Origin: Gilvibacter sediminis | GTDB lineage: Bacteria > Bacteroidota > Bacteroidia > Flavobacteriales > Flavobacteriaceae | Direction of reading: 5' to 3' | NCBI RefSeq assembly: GCF_028561565.1 | Contig: NZ_JAQQTE010000004.1 | Location: forward strand, 265,017-329,016 | DNA: 64,000 nt | In this document: piece by piece, positions 1 through 8,597 of the stretch | Layout of the letters: each line of letters opens with the position of its first letter | Position numbering within the stretch: the stretch's first letter is position 1 | Made by a program: the position numbers and the translations under genes | Notes under the pieces: model-generated | The model's database searches: none | What the model was told of the DNA's origin: nothing | Seen by the model: only the letters and a program-made list of their open reading frames with translations

Positions 1-911
1 CCAATACTCGCAACCCCAGAACGCAGATACATGGTATTGGCAAAGGTCTTGATGTCTGTCGAGAAATTGTCGGAGAGGGTATCGATGGCAGGGATCAGCT
101 CAGAGATTGGATACATACCGTGATTGCTGAGTTCTCCTTCTGCTTCCAGATCGATGTTGTTGATCTCACTCAGATCGATGTTTATGGTATAGGTGTCCAG
201 ATAACTCTTGACAAAGGGTTTTCGCTTTTTCTTTTTCACATCCCGAACTTGGACCTCGTCATAGTAATAGACGTTGTCCAGCTTGAGTGAAAGCAGGTTG
301 GAATCTTCCGAACCAATAAGTTCACCACGTTCTGCGACCATCACGGTGTAGTTCCCGGCAATTTTTGGTTTTTTCTTGTGTATGATCACCTGATCCAGAT
401 ACTGGTCCCGATCTCCGGACTTTTCTTCAACCTTGATGTTGAGCTCGTCACCAATAGAACTGAATTGCCCTTCTGCAATGACCATGGCCGGCTTTTTCTG
501 CGCGATATTGCGCCTAAGATTCAAGGATTTGTATTCCGCCCAAGGAATGACGCTGTTAGCGAACCAAAAAGCGGTCAAACTGATGGTGACAATAAACAAG
601 GTCAAGCTGCGCATGGCGCGTTGCAAGGAGATCCCTGTAGACTTCATAGCCGCGAATTCATACTTCTCTGCAAAGTTTCCAAAGACCATGAGGGAGGAAA
701 CCAAGATCGTTAACGGCAATACCAGTGGTATCAACTTAGGGGAGAAGTACATCAAAAATTTCAGTACCACGACCATGTCCAGTCCCTTTCCAGCCAGTTC
801 AGAGATATACAACCAGATGGTCTGGAGGATAAATATGAACATCAGGATAAAAAATACGCTTAAGAATGTGCGTATATAGGTGACCAGTATGTATCGATCG
901 AGTATTTTCAA
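1..911 (-). CDS. lptG: LptF/LptG-family lipopolysaccharide export permease, 3' end cut by the window
   Basis: The minus-strand frame from 911 reads without a stop to the window edge (about 303 residues visible). It begins with the N-terminal helix typical of YjgP/YjgQ permeases (MKILDRYILVTY), then more hydrophobic helices around residues 12-35, 58-80 and 100-120, and a soluble periplasmic beta-rich part containing the motif DELNIKVEEK. LptF/LptG are the inner-membrane permeases of the LptBFGC complex that extracts lipopolysaccharide for transport to the outer membrane. I chose the TTG at 911-909, which follows the lolA stop by 6 bases and has an AGAGG just upstream; no ATG fits. It is the last visible gene of a tpx-dgkA-ftsK-lolA-lptG run. 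Whether it is the F or the G paralog cannot be settled, because the C-terminal permease half lies outside. Confidence 0.85.
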   Translation of the reverse strand, partial: MKILDRYILVTYIRTFLSVFFILMFIFILQTIWLYISELAGKGLDMVVVLKFLMYFSPKLIPLVLPLTILVSSLMVFGNFAEKYEFAAMKSTGISLQRAMRSLTLFIVTISLTAFWFANSVIPWAEYKSLNLRRNIAQKKPAMVIAEGQFSSIGDELNIKVEEKSGDRDQYLDQVIIHKKKPKIAGNYTVMVAERGELIGSEDSNLLSLKLDNVYYYDEVQVRDVKKKKRKPFVKSYLDTYTINIDLSEINNIDLEAEGELSNHGMYPISELIPAIDTLSDNFSTDIKTFANTMYLRSGVASI

Positions 912-917
912 ATGCCT

Positions 918-1559
918 CTAGTTCAGCCTGTTGATGTAATAGCCGTCTGCTTCGTACTTAGGCTGATCAAAACTAAACAAGGTTTTTGAAATGGGCTGAT
1001 TGGTTTTAAAAGAATTAACAGTAATTGTAAACTCAGTCCCATTGGCATCGGTTTGAATCAGCTTGTAGATGTGCTTGGTCATGCTGTCAATGCCCAACAA
1101 AATATCTTTGATCTCTGCATTGCTATCAATAGGCATCAATTTCACGTATTGGATCTTGCGCCCTTTTACGTTTTGTACGATGTCCATTTTATAGGTGTAG
1201 CCCTCTTCATAGAAGGTGAGCATTTCACTAGGAGTAATTCCCGTTTTCTCATCACTGCCAATAGTTGAGATGGTCACTTCTTCATCTTCTGGAACTATGG
1301 AATAAATATTCACTCCATCACTGATGCGGGTGGTTCCCAGCATATTTAGATGGTATTTATCTCCCTCTAGGGTCACATTGCCACGGGTGTCTTGTTTCAC
1401 CTTTTGCTTCTCATTGTTGAGGCTGTATTTAAAGTCGATGACAATGTTTTCATAGGACCGCACTTTGGCAGATACTTCATCCAGTAAGGTCTTGGCGTCC
1501 TGTGCGGCGGCAAATCCTCCGCTTAAAACTAATAAACAACCGAGTACTATCGCTCTCAT
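918..1559 (-). CDS. lolA: LolA-like outer-membrane lipoprotein carrier
   Basis: 213 residues with an N-terminal signal peptide (MRAIVLGCLLVLSGGFAAAQD) followed by an amphipathic beta-rich domain of LolA size. The phrases SYENIVIDFKYSL, GNVTLEGDKYHLNM and PSEMLTFYEEGY match the pattern of Bacteroidota LolA proteins, where a half-barrel built from such strands carries lipoproteins through the periplasm. The gene lies 43 bases after ftsK and 6 bases before the lptG start, so the three are probably one transcript. LolA family proteins in this phylum are distant from the E. coli protein and LolB is usually absent, so the exact lipoprotein-handover step is inferred. Confidence 0.85.
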   Translation of the reverse strand: MRAIVLGCLLVLSGGFAAAQDAKTLLDEVSAKVRSYENIVIDFKYSLNNEKQKVKQDTRGNVTLEGDKYHLNMLGTTRISDGVNIYSIVPEDEEVTISTIGSDEKTGITPSEMLTFYEEGYTYKMDIVQNVKGRKIQYVKLMPIDSNAEIKDILLGIDSMTKHIYKLIQTDANGTEFTITVNSFKTNQPISKTLFSFDQPKYEADGYYINRLN

Positions 1560-1602
1560 GGTTTCTAAGTTTTTTGTTGCTCAGTGCAACTTCATTTTTG
1601 AT

Positions 1603-4011
1603 TTATACTTCATTATCCAACAACTGATTCAAGGCTTCAATGGTTGGCACCAAAACCTGTCTGGCTTTACTGCCTTCAAAAGGGCCAACAATTCCGGCAG
1701 CCTCCAATTGGTCAATGATACGCCCAGCTCGGTTGTATCCCAGTTTGAGTTTGCGCTGCAGCAAAGAGGCAGAGCCTTGCTGGGCAATTACCAGCACTTC
1801 TGCTGCTTCACGGAACAGTGAATCGCGGTCGTCTTTAGATATATCAAGATTTGTACCACTTTCTTCTCCTACGTATTCTGGTAATAGATGTGCATCTGGA
1901 TACGCCTTTTGTCCGCCGATATAATCCGTGATCTTAGATACTTCTGGAGTGTCCACAAAGGCACATTGCAGTCGGATCACCTCATTCCCTTGGGTGTAAA
2001 GCATGTCTCCACGCCCAATGAGCTGATCGGCTCCTGTTGCATCCAAAATGGTGCGCGAGTCGATCTTGGACGTTACTCTAAAGGCGATACGTGCCGGGAA
2101 GTTCGCTTTAATGATCCCCGTAATTACGTTTACAGAAGGTCTTTGTGTGGCAATGATCAAATGGATTCCAATAGCACGGGCTAACTGAGCCAAACGAGCG
2201 ATAGGGGTTTCCACCTCTTTCCCTGCGGTCATGATCAGATCCGCAAATTCATCCACAACCAAAATGATATACGGCAAAAAGCGGTGTCCGTTGTTCGGAT
2301 TGAGCTTACGCGCCTTGAACTTGGTGTTGTATTCTTTAATGTTACGAACCATAGCATCTTTAAGCAGGTCGTAACGCGCATCCATTTCAATACAGAGCGA
2401 GTTCAACGTATAGATCACTTTAGTGGTGTCTGTGATAATGGCTTCTTCTGTATCGGGCAGCTTAGCCAGATAATGGCGTTCAATTTTGTTGAATAAGGTC
2501 AATTCCACCTTTTTTGGATCTACCAATACAAATTTCACCTCTGCCGGATGCTTCTTGTAGAGTAGGGAGGTCAAAATGGCGTTCAATCCAACCGACTTAC
2601 CTTGACCCGTAGCCCCCGCCATAAGCAAGTGCGGCATTTTTGCCAGATCCACCACAAAGGTCTCATTGGCAATAGTTTTTCCTAAGGCTAGCGGCAAAGC
2701 CATCTCTGCCTGTTGGAATTTATTGGCGGCGATCACCGAGCGCATGGATACAATGCGTGGATTTTTGTTCGGTACTTCAATACCGATGGTACCTTTCCCC
2801 GGGATAGGAGCAATAATACGAATACCGAGGGCAGCTAGGGACAGCGCAATATCATCTTCCAGATTCTTGATCTTGGAAATTCTGATCCCGGCTTCCGGAA
2901 TGATCTCATAGAGGGTTACTGTAGGACCTACCGTCGCTTTGATCTGCGCAATGGCAATCTTGTAGTTGCGTAGGGTCTCTACAATACGGTTCTTATTCTC
3001 TTCAAGTTCCTCCTGATTGATGGTGATGCCTGCGCCACCGGTATAGTCTTTAAGCAGTTCAAGAGGAGGGAATTTATAATTGCCCAATTCTAGGGTCGGG
3101 TCAAATTCACCAAAATCTTCTACCAGTTTTTGAGCAGTCTTGTCTGCCGGGAGTTCTTCTTCCTCAACAGCTGCTTCTACTTCCATAGTGACCTCTTCTT
3201 CTTGCTTTTCTGTCTTTGGTGTTTTGAGTTGGATGTTTTCCAGTTCAGGGTCTGGAGTTAGCTCTAACGGCGTAGCTTGTGTTTCTTCTACCAGAGGCAC
3301 AACTGTTGTTGGCTCTGGTGTAGGTGTTACCGTATCTACTGAATCAGCAACTGTTTGTGTTTCTATGGTATCTTCTGCGGAGGAGGTTTCGTCCTTAAAG
3401 TCTTCGGCTATGGATTCTTGGGTCTTTTTGAGTTTAGCGGCAACCTTATCCGGAGTAACTCGTAAGCGCAATACCAAATAGGCGATAAGCAAGAAGGCCA
3501 TCAATATAGCAGTCCCGGTAAAACCGAGATAATCCTGCAAGAAATCGTTCATCTCATAACCCACGGTTCCTGCTAAGATTCCGCCTTGGCTACTAAAGAA
3601 TCCGAAGAAAACAGCCAGCCACAACATGACTAATAAGCCCCAGAACCAAAAACGGCCAAGTGCAGTCCGCTTTAAATCAAAGAAGAAATAGACTCCACTT
3701 AGGGTGATGAGCGTAGAGAAAATAAAGGCGGCAATACCGACCCCTTTATAAATAAAAAAGTTGCCTAAACCAGCTCCGAATTTACTCAAAAGGTTCGCGG
3801 CTTCCTTGTCTCGGTTGCCTAATTCTCCTAAGATGGATTGGTCCTGTTGCCAGTTGAAAAAGAAGCTCGCAAAGGCCAAGGTCAACGCCAGACCAAAGAG
3901 CATTAAAAAACTCCCCAGAACCACCTGCTGTTGCCGGTTAAGGGTCAGTTTTGGTAATTGGAATCGTTTGGCTTTTTTAGCGCTGCGTTTAGTAGTTTTC
4001 TTTTTGGCCAT
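1603..4011 (-). CDS. ftsK: DNA translocase FtsK/SpoIIIE
   Basis: 802 residues. Four N-terminal membrane helices (about 31-52, 84-107, 121-141, 160-183) are followed by an acidic, Thr/Glu/Pro-rich linker (about 200-310), an alpha domain, and the RecA-like motor with Walker A GATGQGKS (about 464-471) and Walker B IILVVDEFADL (about 580-590). The last 65 residues form the winged-helix gamma domain (QQGSASLLQRKLKLGYNRAG) that reads KOPS-type sequences. FtsK couples chromosome dimer resolution and terminus segregation to septation. Length is usual for flavobacteria (about 800). A -7 type promoter element lies about 12-19 bases upstream of the ATG. Downstream lolA and lptG are likely cotranscribed. 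Confidence 0.97.
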   Translation of the reverse strand: MAKKKTTKRSAKKAKRFQLPKLTLNRQQQVVLGSFLMLFGLALTLAFASFFFNWQQDQSILGELGNRDKEAANLLSKFGAGLGNFFIYKGVGIAAFIFSTLITLSGVYFFFDLKRTALGRFWFWGLLVMLWLAVFFGFFSSQGGILAGTVGYEMNDFLQDYLGFTGTAILMAFLLIAYLVLRLRVTPDKVAAKLKKTQESIAEDFKDETSSAEDTIETQTVADSVDTVTPTPEPTTVVPLVEETQATPLELTPDPELENIQLKTPKTEKQEEEVTMEVEAAVEEEELPADKTAQKLVEDFGEFDPTLELGNYKFPPLELLKDYTGGAGITINQEELEENKNRIVETLRNYKIAIAQIKATVGPTVTLYEIIPEAGIRISKIKNLEDDIALSLAALGIRIIAPIPGKGTIGIEVPNKNPRIVSMRSVIAANKFQQAEMALPLALGKTIANETFVVDLAKMPHLLMAGATGQGKSVGLNAILTSLLYKKHPAEVKFVLVDPKKVELTLFNKIERHYLAKLPDTEEAIITDTTKVIYTLNSLCIEMDARYDLLKDAMVRNIKEYNTKFKARKLNPNNGHRFLPYIILVVDEFADLIMTAGKEVETPIARLAQLARAIGIHLIIATQRPSVNVITGIIKANFPARIAFRVTSKIDSRTILDATGADQLIGRGDMLYTQGNEVIRLQCAFVDTPEVSKITDYIGGQKAYPDAHLLPEYVGEESGTNLDISKDDRDSLFREAAEVLVIAQQGSASLLQRKLKLGYNRAGRIIDQLEAAGIVGPFEGSKARQVLVPTIEALNQLLDNEV

Positions 4012-4022
4012 AAAAGGTAAAA

Positions 4023-4030
4023 CAAAGGTA
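4023..4030 (-). promoter_or_regulatory. Candidate -7 promoter element for ftsK
   Basis: The minus strand reads TACCTTTG, an exact match to the Bacteroidota primary-sigma -7 consensus TAnnTTTG, 11 bases before the ftsK ATG. The -33 TTG is not convincing: the nearest TTG lies too far upstream (26-base spacing). The 222-base space between ftsK and dgkA is otherwise AT-rich with no ORF. Confidence 0.5.
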
Positions 4031-4233
4031 CAAATTGTTAACGTTTAAAAAACACCCAAATTATAAGGTAAAATGTCGTTATGAGCATTGCAAGCACAAT
4101 AAAACAAAGGATTTTCTGAATTTCAGTATAGCAGCGCTATGGTTAAATTCAAAAATTCAGTGAAACAATTGGTTTTGAAGTGATTTCAATGCGGAATAGA
4201 TTTTTTACCTGGCAATTTGGGTAACAATAGTAC

Positions 4234-4596
4234 TTAGCCAAAGTAGGGAATATAGATGATACAACCAATGACAATTGCGATAACTGCAGCAAAAAATACA
4301 GCGCCTGCAGCTACGTCTTTGATATAGCCAATTTTAGGATGTCTCTCTGGGTGGATGAAGTTCGCGATTTCTTCAATCGCTGTGTTGGCACCTTCTGTGG
4401 CCATGACCAAACCAATGGCAAAAAATTGAAGGACCCATTCGGTAGCGGTGATCTCGAAATAGAAACCAGCCACTGTCACCACCAAGGCAATCACCGCTTG
4501 AACCTGGATGCTGGCCTCATTCTTGAGCAGCAGCCAGGCTCCGCGGCCGGCGTATTTGAACGCCATTAATCGTTTGCCGATGAAGGTGTTCTTCAT
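4234..4596 (-). CDS. dgkA: Diacylglycerol kinase family membrane protein
   Basis: 120 residues, three transmembrane helices (about 31-50, 54-72, 95-117) and the family signature around EGANTAIEEIANFI and KIGYIKDVAAGAV, which carry the conserved catalytic Glu and metal-binding residues of the small integral-membrane DgkA family. In Gram-positive and Bacteroidota relatives the substrate can be undecaprenol or diacylglycerol; the sequence alone does not separate these. It starts 3 bases after the tpx stop, so tpx and dgkA are almost certainly one operon. Confidence 0.92.
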   Translation of the reverse strand: MKNTFIGKRLMAFKYAGRGAWLLLKNEASIQVQAVIALVVTVAGFYFEITATEWVLQFFAIGLVMATEGANTAIEEIANFIHPERHPKIGYIKDVAAGAVFFAAVIAIVIGCIIYIPYFG

Positions 4597-4599
4597 GCT

Positions 4600-5097
4600 T
4601 TAAAGCGCAGCAAGTGCAGCAGCGTAGTCTGGTTCTTCGCCAACTTCTGCGACCTGCTGATTGTAGATCACGTTTCCATTGGCGTCTGCTACTACAACAG
4701 CTCTAGAGTGAAGCGCATCAAAGGCTCCGCCTTTAATAGTTACGCCATAGTCTTGTCCAAATGCTCCGGTTTTAAAATCAGAGAGCATTTCTACGTTCTC
4801 AATGCCTTCTGCAGCACAGAACTGTTGCTGCGCAAAAGGAAGATCTTTAGAAACACACAGTACAGTAGTGTTCTCCAATTTAGAAGCCTCCTCATTAAAG
4901 CGTCTTGCAGAAGCAGCGCATACTCCTGTGTTTACAGAAGGGAAGATGTTCAAGATCACATTCTTACCCTCGTAATCTGCGAGTGTTTTTGTTGACATAT
5001 CGTTGGCTACCAAGCTAAAGTCAGGAGCTTGAGATCCAACAGCAGGAAGTGATCCTACAGTTTCGGCGGGGTTTCCGCCCAAGGTAATAGAAGCCAT
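4600..5097 (-). CDS. tpx: Thiol peroxidase (atypical 2-Cys peroxiredoxin)
   Basis: 165 residues, the usual Tpx length. The peroxidatic cysteine is C60 in the motif PSVNTGVCAAS and the resolving cysteine is C94 in QQFCAAEG; the spacing of 34 matches E. coli Tpx (C61/C95). It reduces hydrogen and alkyl peroxides using thioredoxin. ATG at 5097 is preceded by a -7 like element. Cotranscribed with dgkA. Confidence 0.96.
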   Translation of the reverse strand: MASITLGGNPAETVGSLPAVGSQAPDFSLVANDMSTKTLADYEGKNVILNIFPSVNTGVCAASARRFNEEASKLENTTVLCVSKDLPFAQQQFCAAEGIENVEMLSDFKTGAFGQDYGVTIKGGAFDALHSRAVVVADANGNVIYNQQVAEVGEEPDYAAALAAL

Positions 5098-5112
5098 AGT
5101 TGTTGTTTTTTA

Positions 5113-5120
5113 CAAAAATA
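5113..5120 (-). promoter_or_regulatory. Candidate -7 promoter element for tpx-dgkA
   Basis: The minus strand reads TATTTTTG (TAnnTTTG consensus), 15 bases before the tpx ATG. Immediately upstream, between it and the nhaC stop, lies an inverted repeat (AACTCTT / AAGAGTT, 5132-5157) without a T-tract on either side, which might be an operator or a weak end of the nhaC transcript. No clear -33 TTG was seen. Confidence 0.4.
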
Positions 5121-5167
5121 CGATGCCCTTAAAGAGTTATCATTAAGGAACTCTTAAAAAATGCGGA

Positions 5168-6640
5168 TTATTTTGAAGCAGCCAACTGCCGGATCTTGAT
5201 GCGGAAAGCAGCGAAGATCAAAGTCATAAATGGGCTCAGCCAGTTAAAGATCGCAAAGGCAAAATAGTCCACGACAGGAACGCCTAAAACGCCACTTTGA
5301 TAGGCTCCACAAGTGTTCCAAGGAACCAATACAGAAGTTACCGTACCACTGTCTTCTAAGGTTCTGGATAAGTTCTCCGGAGCCAAGCCGCGGTCCTCAT
5401 AGGCTTGTTTGAACATTTTCCCAGGGATAACCAAAGCCAAGTACTGATCTGAAGCGACCACGTTTAGTCCTAAACAGCTAATGACCGTAGAGGCGAACAA
5501 ACCAAAAACAGAATCTGCGAGACTCAATAGGGCTTTGGTGATTCTGGCAAGGGCTCCAATGGCGTCCATAACGCCTCCAAAGACCATAGCGCAAAGGATT
5601 AGGGCAATGGTCCAATTCATGCCCCACATGCCGCCAGCAGCGAAAAGGTCGTTCAGGTCTGGGTTATCTGTTTCAACAGCAAAATCCACAAAAATTGCAT
5701 TGAAGATGGCCTTGATATTAGAATCGGCAATACGCGCTAAAACATCAGGCTGAAAGATCAAAGCAAAAATAATAGCCGCGAAAATTCCGCCAGAAAGAGC
5801 AACCAATGGCTTGGCTTTCAACAAGATCATTCCAATAACCACAAGAGGCACTCCAAATAGCCAGGGGTTGATGTTGAAAGTAGCATCTATGGTCGCTAAG
5901 ATAGAAGAGACATCCGCATCTCCGCTCACGTCAGCATTCAAACTTAAAATACTGAAAACGATAAGGGTGATCACTATAGAAGGCACCGTAGTGATCGCCA
6001 TATATTTGATATGCGTAAAGAGGTCTGTCCCAGCCATTGCAGGGGCTAAGTTGGTAGTATCACTAAGCGGCGACATCTTATCGCCAAAATAAGCACCAGA
6101 AATAACCGCTCCGGCGATCATACCACCAGAAATACCCAAGGCAACACCGATACCCACAAGAGCAATACCTACGGTGGCAGAGGTGGTCCAACTGCTTCCC
6201 GTGGCAATAGAAATTATCGCTGATATAACAACAGAAGCTGGTAAAAAGATCTCTGGGCTCAGCACTTTTAAGCCGTAATAGACCATGGCTGGAATAACGC
6301 CACTGGCCAACCAGGTTCCCGCTAATGCCCCTACAAGCAGTAAGATCAAAACGGGCACGAACACACTTTTGAGATTCTCCCAAACTTCCTGACCCATTTG
6401 CGAGATGGTGACCTTGTTTAAAAGCCCTAGAATTAAGGCAACGCCACCGCCCATAAGCAGTATAAATTGATTGGAGAAATCACCGAGCCAGGCTCCGTCT
6501 TTGACAAAGATGTTATAGGCTAAAAGGCCCATAAGGATGACCACAGGAACTAGAGCTTCCAGAATGCTGAGCTCTTTGTTGTCTATGATTTTCTGATCCT
6601 CAATGGGGATCTTTTCAATATTGTCCGGATCGTTTTGCAT
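5168..6640 (-). CDS. nhaC: NhaC-family Na+/H+ antiporter
   Basis: 490 residues with about 11-12 hydrophobic segments. The N-terminal 30 residues are cytosolic and charged. Family features include GSSWTTSATVGIALVGIG and GAYFGDKMSPLSDTTNLAPAMAG (the DKxSPLSDTTNL signature of the NhaC/ion-transporter superfamily) and a C-terminal ALVIPGKMF..LEDSGTVTSVLVPWNTCG block. It exchanges protons for sodium; some family members instead exchange lactate/malate or lysine, so substrate is inferred. It is flanked by a terminator upstream (for the neighbouring PLP enzyme) and by tpx downstream and is probably monocistronic. Confidence 0.92.
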   Translation of the reverse strand: MQNDPDNIEKIPIEDQKIIDNKELSILEALVPVVILMGLLAYNIFVKDGAWLGDFSNQFILLMGGGVALILGLLNKVTISQMGQEVWENLKSVFVPVLILLLVGALAGTWLASGVIPAMVYYGLKVLSPEIFLPASVVISAIISIATGSSWTTSATVGIALVGIGVALGISGGMIAGAVISGAYFGDKMSPLSDTTNLAPAMAGTDLFTHIKYMAITTVPSIVITLIVFSILSLNADVSGDADVSSILATIDATFNINPWLFGVPLVVIGMILLKAKPLVALSGGIFAAIIFALIFQPDVLARIADSNIKAIFNAIFVDFAVETDNPDLNDLFAAGGMWGMNWTIALILCAMVFGGVMDAIGALARITKALLSLADSVFGLFASTVISCLGLNVVASDQYLALVIPGKMFKQAYEDRGLAPENLSRTLEDSGTVTSVLVPWNTCGAYQSGVLGVPVVDYFAFAIFNWLSPFMTLIFAAFRIKIRQLAASK

Positions 6641-6711
6641 GCTGTTAGTTTATGGAACTGTAATGTTACGATTTTAGCCCTCGAATTGCAAACGCCGGCT
6701 AAGGGCTGAAA

Positions 6712-6735
6712 TAAAAAACGGGCGCGAGGCCCGTT
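6712..6735 (-). terminator. Rho-independent terminator of the methionine gamma-lyase-like gene
   Basis: On the minus strand a 7-bp stem AACGGGC / GCCCGTT with a 5-base loop (CTCGC) is followed by TTTTTATTTC. It starts about 20 bases after the stop codon of the PLP enzyme and before the nhaC gene. On the plus strand the same hairpin is followed by a weaker T-run (TTTGTATTTTT). Confidence 0.85.
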
Positions 6736-6756
6736 TGTATTTTTAAGTGGTTGTAC

Positions 6757-7974
6757 TTAAACCAGTTCTGCGGTTTTGAGCACTCCAACAGCTTCCATAC
6801 AGGCTTTCATCTGTTTGAACGTACGCGCAATATCATTATCCAAGCCTACTGAAAAACGAATCAAACCATCACTCAGACCCATTTCTGCTTGTTCTTCTGC
6901 TGGAATCTCAGAGGAAGTGGAGCTACCCGGAGCACTGAAAAGGGTTTTGTAGAACCCAAGACTTACTGCCAAATAACCCAAATTGCGCTCTTGCATGAGC
7001 TCCATGAGTTCGTTTGCTTTTTCTAAGCTGCCTACATCTATGGTCAACATTCCACCATAGCCGTATTCTGCATTCATCATTTTTGAGAATACTTTATGAC
7101 TTGGGTGAGAAGGTAAACCGGGGTACACTGTTTTCAATCCGAGGCTTTGAAAGGCTTGTGCCAAGTAAAACGCATTGTGACTGTGTTGTTTCATGCGGAT
7201 GTGTAGCGTACGTAGGTTCTTCAAAATAGAGGCTGCGCGCATACTGTCCATAGTGCTACCCAATAGCATAGCCGCACCATCATTGACATTGCGCAACTGA
7301 TCTATAAATTCTTGAGTTCCGCAGATAACGCCGCCAACAGTATCTGAAGACCCGTTGATGAATTTGGTTAAACTGTGGATGACCACATCGGCTCCTAAAC
7401 GACCTGCAGGAATGGACAGGGGAGAAAAGGTATTGTCAACTACCAACTTTAGCCCATATCGCTTAGCCAATTCAGCTAAGGCAGCGATATCAGCCACCTC
7501 CAATAAAGGATTACTTACGGCCTCACAATAAAGCACTTTGGTGTTTTCGTTGATTGCGGCCTCAACTACGTCCAGTTTAGTGATGTCAACAAAACTGGTG
7601 CTGATGCCCAATCGCGGCGTGAAATTCTTTAAAAAGGCGTAGGTTCCGCCATAAATGGTTCTGCTAGAGACTATATGATCACCTTGGCCGCAAAGTTGTA
7701 ACAAAACTGGGCAGATTGCCCCCATACCACTGGCAGTTACATTAGCGGTCTCTGTACCTTCCAAAGCCGCGAGAGCTTCTCCTAAATACAGATTGCTCGG
7801 TGAACTGTGACGCGAATAGAGGTAGCAACCGTCAGCATTACCTTCAAAAGTGTCAAACATGGTCTTTGCGGAAAGGAAAGTATAGGTAGATGAATCCGAG
7901 ATAGAAGGGTTCACGCCACCAAATTCTCCAAAGTACTGAAGGTCTTGAATATTGTTTGCAGGTTTAAATGCCAT
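6757..7974 (-). CDS. Cys/Met metabolism PLP enzyme, methionine gamma-lyase type
   Basis: 405 residues from the ATG at 7974. Fold-type I PLP enzyme of the cystathionine gamma-synthase family: GSDT-like region SRHSSPSNLYLGEALAALEG, PLP-contacting VVDNTFSPL, and the PLP lysine about K204 in SLTKFINGSSD. Closest in style to methionine gamma-lyases (methionine to methanethiol, ammonia and 2-oxobutyrate), but cystathionine gamma-lyase activity is possible. The frame extends upstream to an ATG at 7995 and a TTG at 7998, yet a consensus -7 promoter element (7996-8003) abuts these, so transcription should begin inside that extension; I therefore prefer 7974. It is transcribed divergently from an Lrp/AsnC regulator, which probably controls it. 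Confidence 0.88.
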   Translation of the reverse strand: MAFKPANNIQDLQYFGEFGGVNPSISDSSTYTFLSAKTMFDTFEGNADGCYLYSRHSSPSNLYLGEALAALEGTETANVTASGMGAICPVLLQLCGQGDHIVSSRTIYGGTYAFLKNFTPRLGISTSFVDITKLDVVEAAINENTKVLYCEAVSNPLLEVADIAALAELAKRYGLKLVVDNTFSPLSIPAGRLGADVVIHSLTKFINGSSDTVGGVICGTQEFIDQLRNVNDGAAMLLGSTMDSMRAASILKNLRTLHIRMKQHSHNAFYLAQAFQSLGLKTVYPGLPSHPSHKVFSKMMNAEYGYGGMLTIDVGSLEKANELMELMQERNLGYLAVSLGFYKTLFSAPGSSTSSEIPAEEQAEMGLSDGLIRFSVGLDNDIARTFKQMKACMEAVGVLKTAELV

Positions 7975-7995
7975 TTTAAGTAGGGTTTTATTCAT

Positions 7996-8028
7996 CAAAT
8001 TTAATTGGGTTTTGTAGATTTAACCAAA
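7996..8028 (-). promoter_or_regulatory. Promoter of the methionine gamma-lyase-like gene
   Basis: Minus strand: TTTG (8028-8025), 21-base spacer, TAAATTTG (8003-7996). Both boxes match the Bacteroidota -33/-7 consensus. The -33 box lies inside one arm of the 10-bp inverted repeat at 8019-8062, so a protein bound there would touch RNA polymerase. Confidence 0.6.
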
Positions 8029-8062
8029 CAGTTACATTTGATTAGTAATTTATTTGGTTAAA
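8019..8062. promoter_or_regulatory. Inverted-repeat operator candidate between the PLP enzyme and lrp genes
   Basis: Perfect 10-bp inverted repeat TTTAACCAAA (8019-8028) and TTTGGTTAAA (8053-8062), centres 34 bases apart (about three helical turns), in the divergent promoter region. Lrp/AsnC dimers often bind such spaced AT-rich half-sites next to their own gene, so this is the likely autoregulatory and target site. That binding is inferred. Confidence 0.5.
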
Positions 8063-8129
8063 AAGACATATCTTAGTTAAAAATTTATCCCCCATTCTAA
8101 AAAATGCTACGAACACCGAAAAATTTTCT

Positions 8130-8597
8130 ATGCAACTTGACCAAACAGATAAGCAGATTCTGAATATTCTGCAAGAAGACGCAAAAATCACCAATAAAGA
8201 ACTGTCGTCCCGTCTAAATTTATCGCCAACTGCAATTTATGAGCGCATCAAAAAATTGGAGCGCAATGAAATCATCAAGACTTATGTGGCGCTATTGGAC
8301 GAGAGTAAAATTCAACGTGATTTTGTTGTTTTTTGCCAGATCAGGCTGCTGCAGCACACCAAAGATTATTTAACCACCTTTGAGCAAGACATCATTGACT
8401 TGCCAGAAGTGTTGGAATGTCATCACATCAGCGGAGATTACGATTACCTTTTAAAAGTAGCCGTTGAGGATATGGAGGCCTATCGCGCCTTTATGGTGAC
8501 CAAACTGACCACATTACAGTATATTGGAAACACGCACAGTTCCTTTGTGATCAGCGCGGTGAAACACACTACCAAACACGTTATGGAAGATGCGTAA
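8130..8597 (+). CDS. Lrp/AsnC-family transcriptional regulator
   Basis: 155 residues: N-terminal winged helix (LDQTDKQILNILQEDAKITN, LSSRLNLSPTAIYERIKKLE) and C-terminal RAM ligand-binding domain (residues about 70-150, with CHHISGDYDYLLKVAVEDME). Such proteins sense amino acids and act as local or global regulators. Its divergent neighbour is a sulfur amino-acid PLP enzyme, so methionine or a related amino acid is a plausible effector. The next gene overlaps its 3' end by 8 bases. Confidence 0.93.
   Translation: MQLDQTDKQILNILQEDAKITNKELSSRLNLSPTAIYERIKKLERNEIIKTYVALLDESKIQRDFVVFCQIRLLQHTKDYLTTFEQDIIDLPEVLECHHISGDYDYLLKVAVEDMEAYRAFMVTKLTTLQYIGNTHSSFVISAVKHTTKHVMEDA

Noticed and set aside
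433-879. Plus-strand open frame of 148 residues at the window start
   Set aside because: It is the shadow of the minus-strand LptF/LptG permease, which has clear membrane helices and family motifs.
5128-5160. Inverted repeat between nhaC and tpx as an nhaC terminator
   Set aside because: On the minus strand the stem is followed by TAAGGGC rather than Ts; kept only as a note with the tpx promoter.
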